Source of the DNA: Muricea muricata | Lineage: Eukaryota; Cnidaria; Anthozoa; Malacalcyonacea; Plexauridae | Assembly (NCBI GenBank): GCA_963855995.1 | Contig: OY979725.1 | Span: 1,488,001 to 1,552,000, forward strand | Direction of reading: 5' to 3' | Length of the DNA: 64,000 bases | Part shown: positions 1-13,400 of the stretch, piece by piece | How positions within the stretch are numbered: the stretch's first letter is position 1 | How the letters are laid out: each line of letters opens with the position of its first letter | Translations under genes and position numbers: made by a program | The notes under the pieces: model-generated | Told to the model about the DNA's origin: nothing | Database searches by the model: none | What the model saw: only the letters and a program-made list of their open reading frames with translations

Positions 1-2272
1 CCAAGCCTATTATTACACGAATTATTGTGTCTTTAGTGTTGGAAAATGTTATTATAAGGATTGAAATTATTGTTTTCAGAGATTTTATTACTTTGGTTAA
101 ATAGGTATAAATTTTGTCATTATTTAACCAAGCCTATTATTACACGAATTATTGTATCTTCAGTGTTGGAAAATGTTATTAGAAGGATTGAATTTATTGT
201 TTTCAGAGATTTTACGACTTTGGTTAAATAGGAACAAATTTTGCCATTATTTAACCAAGCCTATTATTACACGAATTATTATGTATTTAGTGTTTGAAAA
301 TGTTATTATAAGGATTGAAATTATTGTTTTCAGAGATTTTATGACTTTGGTTGAATAGGAACAATTTTTGTGATTATTTAACCAAGCCTATTATTGCACG
401 AATTATTGTGTCTTTAGTGTTGGAAAATGTTATTATAACGGCTGCTGTATTGTTTTCAGAGATTTTATGAGTTTGGTTAAACATGATCAAATTTTGTCAT
501 TATTTAACCAAGCCTATTATTACACGAATTATTGATCATGTTTAATCAAAGTCATAAAATCTCTGAAAACAATACAGCAGTCCTTATAATAACATTTTTA
601 AACACTAAAGACACAATAATTCGTGTAATAATAGGCTTGGTTAAATAATGACAAAATTTGATTATGTTTAACCAAACTCATAAAATCTCTGAAAACAATA
701 CAGCACTAACAGCAGCCCTTACAACAACATTTTCCAACACTAAAGACACAATAATTCGTGTAATAATAGGCTTCGTTAAACAATGACAAAATTTGTACAT
801 ATTTAACCAAAGTTATAAAATCTCTGAAAACAGTAACTTCAATCCTTATAATAACATTTTTAAACATTAAAGACAAAATAATTCGTGTAATAATGGGCTT
901 GGTTAAACAATGACAAAATTTGTACATATTTAACCAAAGTTATAAAATCTCTGAAAACAGTAACTTCAATCCTTATAATAACATTTTTAAACACTAAAAA
1001 CACAATAATTCGTATAATAATGGGCTTGGTTAAATAATGACAAAATTTGTACATATTTAATCAAAGTTATAAAATCTCTGAAAACAGTAACTTCAATCCT
1101 TATAATAACATTTTTAAACATTAAAGACATAATAATTCGTGTAATAATGGGCTTGGTTAAACAATGACAAAATTTGTACATATTTAACCAAAGTTATAAA
1201 ATCTCTGAAAACAGTAACTTCAATCCTTATAATAACATTTTTAAACACTAAAGACACAATATTCGTATAATAATGGGCTTGGTTAAATAATGACAAAATT
1301 TGTACATATTTAATCAAAGTTATAAAATCTCTGAAAACAGTAACTTCAATCCTTATAATAACATTTTCCAACACTAAAGACACAATAACTCGTGTAATAA
1401 TGGGCTTGGTTAAACAATGACAAAATTTGTACATATTTAACCAAAGTTATAAAATCTCTGAAAACAGTAACTTCAATCCTTATAATAACATTTTTAAACA
1501 TTAAAGACAAAATAATTCGTGTAATAATGGGCTTGGTTAAACAATGACAAAATTTGCACATATTTAACCAAAGTTATAAAATCTCTGAAAACAGTAACTT
1601 CAATCCTTGTAATAACATTTTTAAACATTAAAGACACAATAATTCGTGTAATAATGGGCTTGGTTAAACAATGACAAAATTTGTACATATTTAACCAAAG
1701 TTATAAAATCTCTGAAAACAGTAACTTCAATCCTTATAATAACATTTTCCAACACTAAAGACACAATAATTCGTGTAATAATGGGCTTGGTTAATTAATG
1801 CCAAAATTTGATCATGTTTAACCAAACTCATAAAATCTCTGAAAACAATACAGCAGTCCTTATAATAACATTTTTAAACACTAAAGACACAATAATTCGT
1901 GCAATAATAGGCTTGGTTAAATAATGACAAAATTTGATCATATTTAACCAAACTCATAAAATCTCTGAAAACAATAATTTCAATCCTTATAATAACATTT
2001 TCAAACACTAAACACATAATAATTCGTGTAATAATAGGCTTGGTTAAATAATGACAAGATTTGTTCCTATTCAACCAAAGTCATAAAATCTCTGAAAACG
2101 ACAATAATTTCAATTTTTATAATAACATTTTCAAACACTAAATACATAATTCGTGTAATAATAGGCTTGGTTAAACAATGACAAAATTTGTTCCTATTTA
2201 ACCAAAGTCATAAAATCTCTGAAAACAATAATTTCAATCCTTATAATAACATTTTCCAATACTAAAGACACA
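1..2272. repeat. ~127-bp AT-rich satellite with an orientation switch
   Basis: A unit of about 127 bp is repeated about 18 times. Its landmarks are AACCAAGCCTATTATTACAC, a run like GTCTTTAGTGTTGGAAAATG, and CAGAGATTTTATGACTTTGG. About four copies lie in plus orientation up to ~530. From ~540 to 2272 about fourteen copies lie in the opposite orientation, with core ATAAAATCTCTGAAAAC recurring every 126-128 bp. Copies differ by scattered substitutions and a few short insertions (for example near 700). The array runs off the left edge. The short open frames inside it are by-products of the repeat and share no protein identity I recognise. Confidence 0.93.
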
Positions 2273-2358
2273 TGCATGGTCACAATGACCTTTTGAACTT
2301 TGAAGTAAAGATAAGAAATCAAGTGGTATGCATGCAAAAACCGAGTTAACATATAACC

Positions 2359-2466
2359 AAGGCCAGATTTTGGAGAAATTGTGAGGGAATGTGGGGTTTT
2401 TTTTGGGGAGGTGTGCACCTCTCCTATTCCCAGATGAGGGGCGCACCTCTCCCAAAATTCGGTCTT
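2359..2466. repeat. Short inverted-repeat element, AAGGCC family, copy 1
   Basis: The ends mirror each other: AAGGCCAGATTTTGG at the left, CCAAAATTCGGTCTT at the right. The interior holds the palindrome GAGGTGTGCACCTC. A longer relative with the same ends is at 6574-6871. It looks like a miniature inverted-repeat transposable element; I saw no coding capacity or clear target-site duplication. Confidence 0.6.
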
Positions 2467-5400
2467 GTATACAACTACATTTATGTAACCATGCATTTTG
2501 GAGAGGGAGAATATTATCTTAAGCGCTTAAGAGTGAGTACTAGGCTAGTAGCGAGAAAAAGGTATGTTGAAAATTGAATAATATATGTATGAGGTTAGCA
2601 AAAATATATGGTACATGCACTGTTTTTCGTAATAAGATTATCATACTGTATTTTGATTTATAAATAAATCTGAACACAAGATAAGAAGAAATTATTTATT
2701 AGATTCTATTATTTACAAAAACCGTATTCGTTTGACTAATTACGGTATATTTAGTATAAGATAAATGAACATTTAACTAGACCTGATTTTGACTAGCAAG
2801 ATGAACATAAGCACACGGTTAAAAAACAAAGAAATCAACAGTACCGAAATGTGCGTCGGAACAAAAACAAATTTTAAAGAAAATTCTTTCAGCATTTTTT
2901 CGCAAAATTCACTGGAAACGTTATCCTTTTTTATTTTACTGATGCTCATGCTGCCAACAAAAACCAGGTCATAACATAGCAGCAGTGCGTATGCGCAATA
3001 TACTGGCGAGTACACAAGCCAAAGTTTATAACGAATTAGAAAGAGAAATGTCAATTAATTGACGATTTTATGAACACTTTCATGGTTCGTGGATGTGACG
3101 TCGTATATTAGCATAGAACATGAGAGACTGGCACGTATCCAGTTGCACATCTGTTTATCCTTAATCTATGGCTTTACAGCACATCCATTGTGTGTCTTTT
3201 TAAAGTTCCTTTCTTTTCCTAAAACAGGTTGCAGACGTTTTGTTGGAATTTATATTCTGCATTTCCGTGGATGACTGAATTGTCCAAATATGACTGTGCA
3301 GGCCAGATCCTTTGGTGAATGCATACTTTACAGGACTGAAATGTTGGTCCAGCCAAACAATATTTACCATGCAGGCAATTGTGTGAATTTGTTTCTCAGC
3401 CTCAGAGACTAAAAATAATTATCAAATATTAATTACTGATAATTTGGGGGGGGGGGTGGATGCTCATATATTTCCAGTCTGCACAATCTCTGCGCAGACT
3501 AAATCTCATGAAGTTTTTCAAATGTTTATTATGCCCCAGGTTAGCTGCTAGAATGACGGCATTGTCACAGCCAAGGAGACAAAAACATATTGGCCCCAAC
3601 ATGAGTGAGACTTATTGCTGGCTATTCTCTACTAATACTGAAGTTCCAAAGTATAGTGACCAAACATTACTAAAGATTTCTGATTAAATAAACATTAAAT
3701 TTATGTGGATGGCTAGATACTGTTAACTTAATCTTAATAAGACAGTTACTGAATGTTGCAAAAAGATGGCATGGGCAGAAGGATAGTATACCGGGAGTGA
3801 TAAAAAATAGTCCACTTAACTAGCTTATTTTCAAACTAGCCACAGTCGGTTGCATTATTTTCACATTTTCAAATGTTTCAAACAACAGTCTTGTACCCAC
3901 AAGAAATCAATAATGTTGATTGTTCGAAAATTTTCATGTTTATGAACCTGCAATCCAGACTGGAAAGATTATGTGCTGAGATTTAAAATATTTAATAGAA
4001 AATATATAGGGACTAAAATATAGGCAATTTAATAGAAGACATTTAATAGAAAATTTATTAGAAGACATCAAAATTGCAGCCCAATAATGTATCTTGGCTA
4101 TACAGTACAAACAATCCACTTTGATAGGCAGTCAGATACTGTAGACTGATGACCTAGACTGGAAAGTATGGCTGTTTTTAACAAAATCTCGGGTTTCAAA
4201 AATTTCAAATGTACAGCGCACAAACCTATGTCAAATGCACTTCAGTGTGCACGTTAGGTACCTAGCACTGGCCATATTTACCATATTCAGCATTAAGCCA
4301 AGTATGCAAACCTGAACACAACAAAAATTCTTGAGCGTGTAATTGCCATACTTTCCAGACCATACCGGCTGATTACAAAATAAAATCAAAAGAGACTTAC
4401 TTGTGGGTTTTATATAGGACTATAATTGTAGGTTGAATACAATCTCGAATTTTTACCTGCCTGTTTGCCATCACATGATCACTACATGCAATGAATTACT
4501 AACCTTCGTGACTAGACAGACTATAGTCTATCAATACTTATTATTTAAAGTACAGTGCTTCATAGAGATTTCCAGCACTGATAAAATTGATAATCTCAAA
4601 TGTGAGATTATGACATGTGAAAATTATCGCTTTTCAAACAATCAACTAATAGCTTCTGGATGTTTTATATTAGTAGAAAACACTGTAGTTTATATAATAA
4701 ACAGAAAAATACATGGTGCTAGGAAATGCCCTCGTTCGCTGCACTCACTCTTAGGATATCATGTTCAACACTCGAAATAAATCTGGTATCTCTGCGACTC
4801 CGCGCACCATTTTAATATTATTAATATCATCCAATATCCGTACGTATATTAAACTGGTGAAATTCATAAACAAACCACGTAGTCGTACAGTCTGTACTCA
4901 GGAAAAATGTTACCAATTCTATTTACCTCGCTACTTTCCGTCGATTCATGAATATTCAAGCCCTCATTATTAGAAAGCTCATCCATATCTAATCCATATC
5001 ATCCAATATCTTCCATATTCATATTTTGACTCTTGTTAGAAAAGGAAGCCATGTTGAAATTACTTACCAGTACCTTTGATCGCGTTTAGCTTAGTAACCA
5101 TGCCTTGGTTTCAGTTGTTGGTTTTTGAACAAATTTTGTCTGAAATAATACCTCGTAAAATATATGGGTAATGGCATATACTTCAAATTTTTGTGAGTCC
5201 TATCGCAGATATATCACTTGCCGGAATTCGTATGATACCAGAAGCACTTTGGTAGTAAAATAAACTATGTTTCATGCCCTAGTCTTACCTCCACAAGGTT
5301 CCCAGGCCAATGCGATTCCAACATCCATCTGCCCAGTACTATCTATATTGACTGGCCCCATTTCCGCGCAAACGAGCAACTTTCATCGTCCATTTGTGGT

Positions 5401-6361
5401 CGGTCGTATTTTTCGTGCAACTTGCCGGCATCGCTTCGTACGCAAAACATTACTAAGCACTTGTTGTGTAAGTTTGGCAATCATACGTCCTTTCAATCGG
5501 GTTCCCAACAGTGTTGAATATTATGAAAATTTAACACATATAAGTAAATCGAGGTTACGGCCATAAGGTTTGCGTCAACTTATAAAACGATTCAAAACTA
5601 CAAATCTCGCCATGTTTTTGTTATCAACAAGAAGCTCAGAAACCAGAATTGTGTATCTAGAGGGAGATTCATGCTGTAGGTAGCCTAGTTACTATAAACT
5701 ATCCCTACAATTCCTTGTATCTTCGCGCAAAAAGCGCAAAAATTCAAATATTTAAAAGGCTATTATTTTACATACATGCAAAGTTATGCAAACTAGATGT
5801 GTGATATTCTAAATCTATTTGATTTAAATAAATTTAAGCAAAAGATTTTTTTGTCTAACCCCTTAATCTTGTATAGGGACTGTTATTGTGAAAGACCTTA
5901 TATAACAGCAATATGGTTCTAATTAGCTATACCTAAACTTTAAAATAATGCAATTGTCTATAATCAACATTTTCTCGTGATCTCTTCGAACTAAAAGCCA
6001 TATTGTTCTTTGTTACCAGACTAAAAGCCGCTGGATGAAAGGCGCGCGGTATCCAGTTTTCATGCAGAAATTCGCTGTACAAAGCAGGCGCATGTCCCTC
6101 ATTTCTGGCAATGTCAAGTTGATTGTCAAAGATGATTTTCACAGACTGATTGCAACATGATGGAATTGATCACAACGAAAGAGCATGTACATTTTACCAT
6201 AATGCATTGCGGAAACAAAGAAAAATAACCTCCTCTCTTATATGCTTCTCCTTCAACAGACGTCAATTTGCTTTTTAAAACGATTTTTGACCGCGATGCA
6301 TTCTGGTAAAATGTACACTTGAAAAGTTTGAGTTTGTTGCTGCTCATTTCTCAAATTCTAC
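2467..6361. other. No convincing gene; possible hiding place of the missing galactosyltransferase end
   Basis: AT-rich sequence with a poly-G run near 3447. I looked on the minus strand for the last conserved block of the galactosyltransferase (His/Arg-Asp/Asn-Glu motif followed by Asp-Gly-Leu-Asn) and did not find it. Two minus-strand stretches look mildly exon-like. One is an open frame of about 60 codons (about 3236-3412) after a TTTTTAG acceptor. The other is an ATG at 5052 starting MASFSNKSQ, with an in-frame stop after 17 residues but open again to a GT at about 4930. I recognise neither and do not call them genes. Confidence 0.4.
6186..6318. repeat. Hairpin-like inverted repeat
   Basis: The left arm GTACATTTTACCATAATGCA is mirrored by a right arm reading ATGCATTCTGGTAAAATGTA about 100 bp later. 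The arms are imperfect by one or two bases. It sits just past the last recognised galactosyltransferase exon. It is probably a small non-autonomous DNA element. Confidence 0.55.
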
Positions 6362-9336
6362 CTTTTATAAAGATCATCATCCTCGCCGCCCCATCCCCAG
6401 AAGTGGTTTGAGAATCCATTAATCGTTTCAAAATCTTCTTTCTTAAATGCCCCGGCACCACCAAAAATTGTTGTATATGGCAACCTGATATTCAACAAAG
6501 ATATATTAAACACGGAGTTCCTTGTATGTTTGCGTGGTGATTATAAATATGTCAGTGTTGCCTAGTAACACTCAAGGCCAGATTTTGGAGAAAATGTTAG
6601 GGGGTTGGGAGATTTTAAGGAGAGATTCTACCATGATCTCTCCAAGTAGACAAAGGGCAGAAATAAAAAATACCTTATTTTTATACATTTCAAATAAATA
6701 TGTCCGCTTGTCTAGTAATAAGCAATATCATTGGACACAGACACTACTATTTCCTAAGGCAGACATGCATTAGGGGAGGTGCAAAAATTCTTGGGAAAGG
6801 TGCTGAAAATTTGAGAACAGGTGTGAAGTGATCCCAGGGGAGGTGCGCACCTCCACCCAAAATACGGCCTTGCCAACCTAGCTGATATGACCGTGTGTAA
6901 AAGGCCTGGAACTAGCTACCAAATAGAAATCCATTTTGCTGTTGTTAATCACTTATATCTTTTCTTTTCCTTTGTGAAACTTGTTGGAACTTAGTAACTG
7001 TCTTTAATAAAGAAAATTATAAGTCTGCCAGAAATTTAGAAACAAAGTAAATAATATTTCATGAGGAATTTGATAATTTGGATCGAAAAATGATTTCTAT
7101 TTGACAACTAGTGCCAGCACTTTTCTCCTGTCTTCAGATCAACTGGACACTCTGCCAGCATACCTGTAATTGAACTTATCAACAGCCACAGACAAATGCC
7201 TTGGGGCTGTAGGGCAACCGTAATAGTTTTTATCATCTTCTGGTATAAGATCAACATCATGAAACACAAAACATTTAAAATCATGAAACTTTAGGGACTC
7301 CTTGTATCCAATGTTGAACAACATAGCTCGGTTGAAGTTTGTTTCGCCAGCCTGAAAATAACATGAAATTTCGTTTGTGTGGCTAGATTGCAAGATTTTT
7401 ATTCAAAAAAAGATCCATAACCCACACACAGAGGAAATTACTGCGATCCAGAAAGGAGGATTCTCTAACAAATGTCTTAAATTTGTATAGCATGTCTGAA
7501 GAAGGGGAGAGGGAGCTCATCAATGCTCTGACAACATCATGTACGATGGGATACAGGTAGAAGAAAAGAAAACAGATTTCTTTGCATGTTTTTAACCACA
7601 CTACCTACACTGGCAACATTGTTGTACCTGTTCAATAACTATAATCCGATAATCTAACAATTGACGTCTCAGCATTGGATGCATGTGTCGTAGGAATATC
7701 TTTAGTTGTTCCTCACGTTTTCTATATGGAATTACAATTGCCACCTAAATTTCAAATATTAAGCAGTGTTAAAATTGTCAACAGTTTTCCAAGTATAACC
7801 TCTTGAAAGCATGGAGGGAATACAGCAAACACATGCATACAATATGCTACTATCTTATTAAAGAGTATGAACAGAACTTAATCATTTCAAAAGCAGGCCT
7901 AGTAGATTTGAGAGTTAGCAGCAATTAACAACTCTCCTCCAAATGAAGGACGATTGCTAACCATAATTTAGATAGCAGAATATAATACAGCATAGTGTGC
8001 TTTCCCTGCACTCTCTCTCGACACTGGAACCATTACTGTATTTTCTCTATTTAGCCCCCCCCCTCCCAGGGAGGCTTATTCATTTCAGGGCCTTTTTGAG
8101 GGGAGGGGGCCTTATTGGAGAGGGGGGGCTTAATTGAGAGGTGGGCTTATTTATTCATCCAAAAAAACCAGTGATGGAGATTATTTCTTTGAACTGCAAT
8201 AAACTCAAAATCATTGCACAGTATATATCATATGTATATCATTTTTGAGTCTATATTTTGGGGGAGGGGCTTATTCAAGAGGGGGCTTATTTCATTTTTT
8301 AACTCAAAAGGGGGCTTATTAGAGAGGGTGCTTATTTGAGGGGGGTGCTAAATAGAGAGATTATGGTACATCAGTTTTACTATTCATTTCATTTAACTTA
8401 TCTACTTCCACAACCATAGCTAGAATGTTAATTGGGGAGGGTGTGCATATTCAAAAATTCATGTTCTCCCCGGAAATATTTGAAAGTAAATTTGTTGGGC
8501 AGAACATGAATGTATGACAACAACCTCCACTCAATTAATGTTCTATCTATGACCATGGCTATTTCAACACATACCTTACTGACAGCCTGACATTTTGTTG
8601 GTCTCCAGGCTCCACCCTTCTCAACCCAACCTTTGTCAGTCCAAGTATCCTCAATATTATCCTCGGTTGCTGGTACATCTTGATTGACAGCTAAAGGACC
8701 AACTAGAAACAAATAAGATCACATCATATTGTGATTCCACTTTAACAGGTCCATATACTGTACACATTGATTTTTTCCAATAACACATACTTTTATTCAT
8801 TACAAAACAAAGACAAAAGTTGGTCATTCTAAACCCTTACCTAACTTTTCTCCCTCAGATGAGCATAAAGGCATTCCATGAGACCTGACAGGTTCAATAG
8901 ATTTTGGTGTTGTCACAAGATTGACACTTTTTGTAGTTGCTTTTGTTAAAGGTGGCAATTTAACTATTTTTTCTGTTATTTTACGTGTGGTGGCTTTGAC
9001 AGTGGTTAATTTCTTCGTTGTGCCATATGTGGTTGGTATCTTAGCAATAATTGTAACTTTTTGGGTAGTTTGTATATTCTGAATAACATCTACCTGATTT
9101 ATGCTATTACCCTGGGCCACATCTCCAGTGGCCTGGGAATTTCTATCCCATTTAACATGTCCTTTTCGGTCAGACTCACTCTTAATAACGACAGCATTTT
9201 GGTCCAAACTGAAGCTATACACTTTAGTCTTAGGCGTTCCATGTGTATTGATTTCAAACTTAGCGTAGCGATAAACGATAACCCCGAGAGCCATTAGGCA
9301 AGATGTTGCAAGAAAAGCCTTTATCCAACGAACCAT
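6362..9336 (-). CDS. Beta-1,4-galactosyltransferase (3' end not found)
   Basis: Type II Golgi glycosyltransferase that would transfer galactose from UDP-Gal to terminal GlcNAc or a related acceptor. Coding exons, 5' to 3': 9336-8841, 8702-8575, 7744-7628, 7351-7164, 6484-6362; all phases agree. It starts MVRWIKAFLATSCL with an uncleaved membrane anchor (about residues 5-21), then a Thr/Lys-rich stem to about residue 150. Family motifs follow in order: VGPL, GGAWRPTKC, VAIVIPYRKREEQL, AGETNFNRAM, FHDVDLIPEDD (the DVD metal site), NYRLPYTTIFGGAGAFKKED and FWGWGGEDDDLYKR. The final exon ends in phase 2 with a good GT donor, so one or two more exons (normally about 90 residues) should follow; they were not seen. 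It could equally be called B4GALT1-4-like; the sub-family is not resolvable by eye. Confidence 0.88.
6574..6871. repeat. Short inverted-repeat element, AAGGCC family, copy 2
   Basis: Left end AAGGCCAGATTTTGGAGAAA, right end CCAAAATACGGCCTT, with the inner palindrome GGAGGTGCGCACCTCC near the right end. It lies in the galactosyltransferase intron between the exons at 7164 and 6484. Confidence 0.6.
8034..8368. repeat. G-rich miniature element with CTCTATTTAGC ends
   Basis: The ends are inverted copies (TTTCTCTATTTAGC at the left, GCTAAATAGAGAGATTATGG at the right). The interior is built of repeated phrases such as GGGGGCTTATT and GAGAGGGGG. It lies in the galactosyltransferase intron between the exons at 8575 and 7744. 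A related, less regular copy ends near 60895. Confidence 0.6.
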
Positions 9337-10131
9337 AACTACTTGTCATAAAGTGCTTGCTGTTAACCCTGTATATATTTTACTGTCAAGCTCTTTGTAG
9401 ACTCAAATATCATGTCCTTTTGAAATCAAATTAAGTTAATTAACCGATCCTTTTCGCAGTATATATATCCATTACACGTCCTCTTGTAGGAAATTTAACA
9501 CAGAATCCAAGCAAGGTAAAATTATAGCAATCCAATAAATATATCCATAAAAAAATTGAAAATAAACCTATTTACACTTTACAATCTTCACTTCGGAACT
9601 AAATATTGTAAACACTTTTGGAAGATGGCAAACACGGCTAAACACCAGTCTCCTTTTGACCACGCGCTGCCACGTCAGCATTCCCCTCAAAAGCAAAAGA
9701 CGCAAAACTCCCCGACAAATTTTTCTCTTTCTCAGAAACCCTGACCGGTTTTGCTCAGCAGTTTTACTAGGGAATAGTTTAGTTCACAAAGCGCGAAATT
9801 AAAGTCACGCCAAATTGAGTACGATTATACAATGGATTATACTGTATAATTTTGTGGAAACACGTAAATTTATTACATAGTGTTTCCACAATTAATTTAT
9901 TTTAATTTATTAATAATTCTACTATCACTGCTCTACGTGCTGGTACTGCCGCCACCACAACAACGTAATTTATATTGCACTTTTATTCATTAGTCAAACT
10001 TCAAACACATGAAATGGGCAACATACACGTGACCTATATTTTAATGCTTTAATTCTTTTCAGTCTACGCTATTTTAACGCTTTTTAACTTAAATACATGA
10101 CGAATTACAGAGAATAATATGTACGTTCATG
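9337..10131. promoter_or_regulatory. Spacer holding the mucin 3' end and galactosyltransferase promoter
   Basis: On the minus strand an AATAAA signal at 9982-9987 lies about 145 bases after the mucin stop codon and is the best polyadenylation signal there. The remaining ~0.6 kb must hold the promoter of the next minus-strand gene. I see no unambiguous TATA box or operator-like motif. Confidence 0.45.
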
Positions 10132-10427
10132 TCATGTCATGGCCTGGCATTCGCACGATTCAACCACCTTTACTTCTTTAATGAAATTCTTCAGAGGGTC
10201 TTCACATACCAAATTAACACTGATTAAACTAAACTCCTTCGGACGGCAACAACTGCACGAGCTTGTGTCCGTTGCTGGATCATACGAGGATTCGCACATG
10301 CCTGAACATTTACGGTTTACAATCTTAACAGTTGATGTACAATTGTTGTCTGTGACGAACATTTCTTCAGCCGCCGTGGCTTGACAGAGGTTGACTTTTG
10401 GTGGTACAAACGCTCCCGCTTTGAGTT
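10132..10427 (-). CDS. Mucin-like gene, last coding exon: C-terminal cystine knot (CTCK)
   Basis: It encodes [20 protein letters not shown] followed by the knot: [39 protein letters not shown] and [11 protein letters not shown]-stop. The G-x-C (SGMC) and final CxC are present. In VWF and MUC2 this domain makes tail-to-tail dimers. The stop is TGA at 10134-10132. Another frame of this exon is also open for about 85 codons but lacks the knot cysteines and breaks the splice phase. Confidence 0.92.
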
Positions 10428-13400
10428 CTGTGAAAACAGAAATTTGTTTAGGCGTTTTTTACAAGGTCGCAACTCAGAGGTACATTTTGAAGGCTGCCTT
10501 CCAGTTATCCGTTTTTTACACGTACGTGCACGACCAAAAAGTTTAAACTCCTCTAAGTAGTTGGTATTCAGCAAATAGAATCAGTAATGTATGCTAACTC
10601 GCAGCAAATGCTGAATTCTTTTCATTTCAAATCTGTTCATTTCAAATGTAATATTGAAATTGATTTAGACTTTTACGTGCGTCACGTACGTGTGAAAAAC
10701 GCGTAACTGGAAAAAACAGCCTTAACTCAAGAATGCTGGAGTTCAATACATGTTTAGAAAGTTTGAAAACACTAAACGATGATGGACAGTGATTTTTTTC
10801 AAACTTTCCAAACTGTCTTTCAAACTTGAAAAATCGTTATCTGAGAGAGAGTAGCGTCCACCTTTCGTACAAGCCGCCTTTTTACGGCTCCTTTATCTAC
10901 AAGCTATAATATGTTGCAAGATATGCTTTGAAATACACAAGATATTGCAAGTTCACTGGCGCCCACAAAACGGCCTATGCACTCTCACGTTTCGCACGTT
11001 TATTCTTCGCTCACATTTATTTGAGGGCAGATAAATTCAAGAATCAATTCAAGAAACGCTTATTTAGGACCATAGGTCTCCTATATCTATGTTTAGGACA
11101 TGCAAATATATCCACCACTGGAAGTTGTGTGCTACACCCCAACGGTTGTATATCGGCATTCACAATTTTATTGTATCGGTCGCACATATTCACGAATGCA
11201 AACTTTAGGCCTTAGCACTGAAAGGAGCACTCAAATCGGGCGTCAACTCTTATTTTTTCCCCAAATACATAATGGCGCAGCCAGCCCCGAAACTTAGCCC
11301 CACTATCCAACTACTTGTGTGTTCATTCATTCACTGTAAAACGATCTATTTTTAAAGAAACTAATAGTGATGATATTTGAAATTCGCATAACGGGACTAA
11401 AGATGGGAGAAACCTACGCCACAATAAAAACATCACAAATGAATAGCCACCGAATTAAACCTACCACAAGCAGGACAACAGACATCACTTGATTTTGGCC
11501 GAGTATATCCCTACAAAAACACAATCAAAATCAACGTCAAAAATTTGCCTCAGGGACTTCGTAAACAATCATTCCGTGACTAACGCTTGTCAAATATTAC
11601 ACAACGAATGCTACATTACCTCTGCACACGGTTCACATTTCTCGATGGTCTGCTCAATCTGGACGCTCTCATTCAGAGGTAGACAAGCATTCGGCACCTT
11701 CTTACAGTGCAACGTTGTGCAAGGCCCGTCCGACCACGTACTGTTTGGCTAAAAACAAGAAACATAATACATGTTACATACACAATGATTCCAAAAATAT
11801 TGCTTTTGATTGCGTAAATACCTAATAAAACTTCACATGAAATAATCAATCAATTGGAAATAGTTCGAAGTCAATTAAAAATAACTAAAAATCGAACAAA
11901 AAATCAACTCAAACCTTACCTGGTAGTACTTTCCTTTGTAGAAACAACTTGGGCAAATGCTTACAGAAGCTAAAACAATAGAAACGGAGAAGGTAAGGAA
12001 AAGAAATACATACTTAATTAACATTTGAGCAATAAATTTAAAAGCATTGAAGTAAAATATAACATTCTAATAAACTATTCTATATATATTTTCAAAAATA
12101 TAAACTCAAAACTATCCTTAAGCTCTGGAAATCCATCCCTTACAACTGCCTGCTTTGCATTAACGATTGAGCATTGGACGCCCATTCTAAAATGAGACTC
12201 AACTCTCAAATCAGGGTGTTAGCTACAGTAAAAAATATCGAAACAAACGCAGTTTTCCCAATCACTTTCAGGCTGAAAATTTCCAATTTAGGATGGAGAG
12301 ATAAAAACATAAATTAATCTGTTTTCACATCCGATAATACAACTATACTAATGGAAATTCTACTGTGTGCCACAAACACCAGACAGCACAGTGACTGTAT
12401 TTTCACATGAGTGAATCAGGCAATATCACATTTTCAATATTACATGGTCGTTCCTATCTGTTCTTTCATAACAAATGCCGTGCTTACCTGATGGGCTACT
12501 GGAAGGTCTTGGAGACGATGGAGTGATTGATGCCGATATCAAACTACTGGATACGAATGGAGAGCTTGAGATAACAGGTGTGCTTGTTTTGGTTGTTGAA
12601 ATGATAGGTGAGGTAATCACCGTTGATGGCAATACAACACTACTGCTCCCAGTTGATGCTCCACTTGATGCAGGCGTGCTGAATGATGGCACTGGCGAAT
12701 GGCGGGAACTGAATGACGGTGAAGGCGAAGAATGGAAACTAGTCGGGATTGGGCCTCGGCTACTAGAAGATGGCGCGGCAACACTATACCGGCTGGTAGT
12801 TGGTGAAACGATTGCAGTAGATGTTCTTCTAGTGAAAGAAATTCTCGGTGTGTAAATACTTGTAGTTGGAAGAGGCCGATAACTGCTTGAGGTTTTCAAT
12901 CCTGGGGACGAGGATGCACTCTTCTGCACTGAGGAAACAATTGTTGTAGGTACAGAGACGCTTGGTGACGGAGACCCACTGGGTGAAGGAGATTTATAAG
13001 CACTTGTGGGAGGTTGAACTGAGCTGCTTGGTGGTTGCACTGTAGATACACTACGTGTCTCTGTTGTAGGTGTATAAACGACTGGTGATGTTCGGGTTGA
13101 TGAAGTGGGAGGAGCTGCACTTGTTGGACTGCTCACTTCTGGGGAAGAAGATGCACCCTTTTGTACTGAGGAAACAATAGTTGTAGGCACAGAGACGCTT
13201 GGTGATGGAGAAGCACTGGGTGCAGAAGATTTATAAGCACTGGTTGAAGGTAGAACACTACTGGTTGGGGGTAGTAGGCTGGATGCTGTAGATGGTGTCT
13301 GGGCAGATGAGCTGGGCAGTGAAGGACTTGGTCTTGTAAATGTACGACTTGTGGTTGTTAAAGAACTTTGCTCAATCGACGATGAGGCCACTGTTGTTGG

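Noticed and set aside
706-2074. Minus-strand open frames with LTKPIITRI and VFRDF motifs
   Set aside because: They are translations of the satellite unit, overlapping each other at the satellite period; no start signals or codon bias.
1-2272. CRISPR-like array
   Set aside because: The repeats are contiguous with no unique spacers, unit length is ~127 bp, and the setting is an animal genome.
2773-3054. A hydrophobic 93-codon minus-strand frame
   Set aside because: It reads like chance translation of AT-rich DNA (Leu/Phe/Val-rich), with an equally open frame on the plus strand and no family resemblance.
5267-5566. A 99-codon plus-strand open frame
   Set aside because: No recognised domain, no clear splice or promoter context; the opposite strand is also open for a stretch, so this looks like chance.
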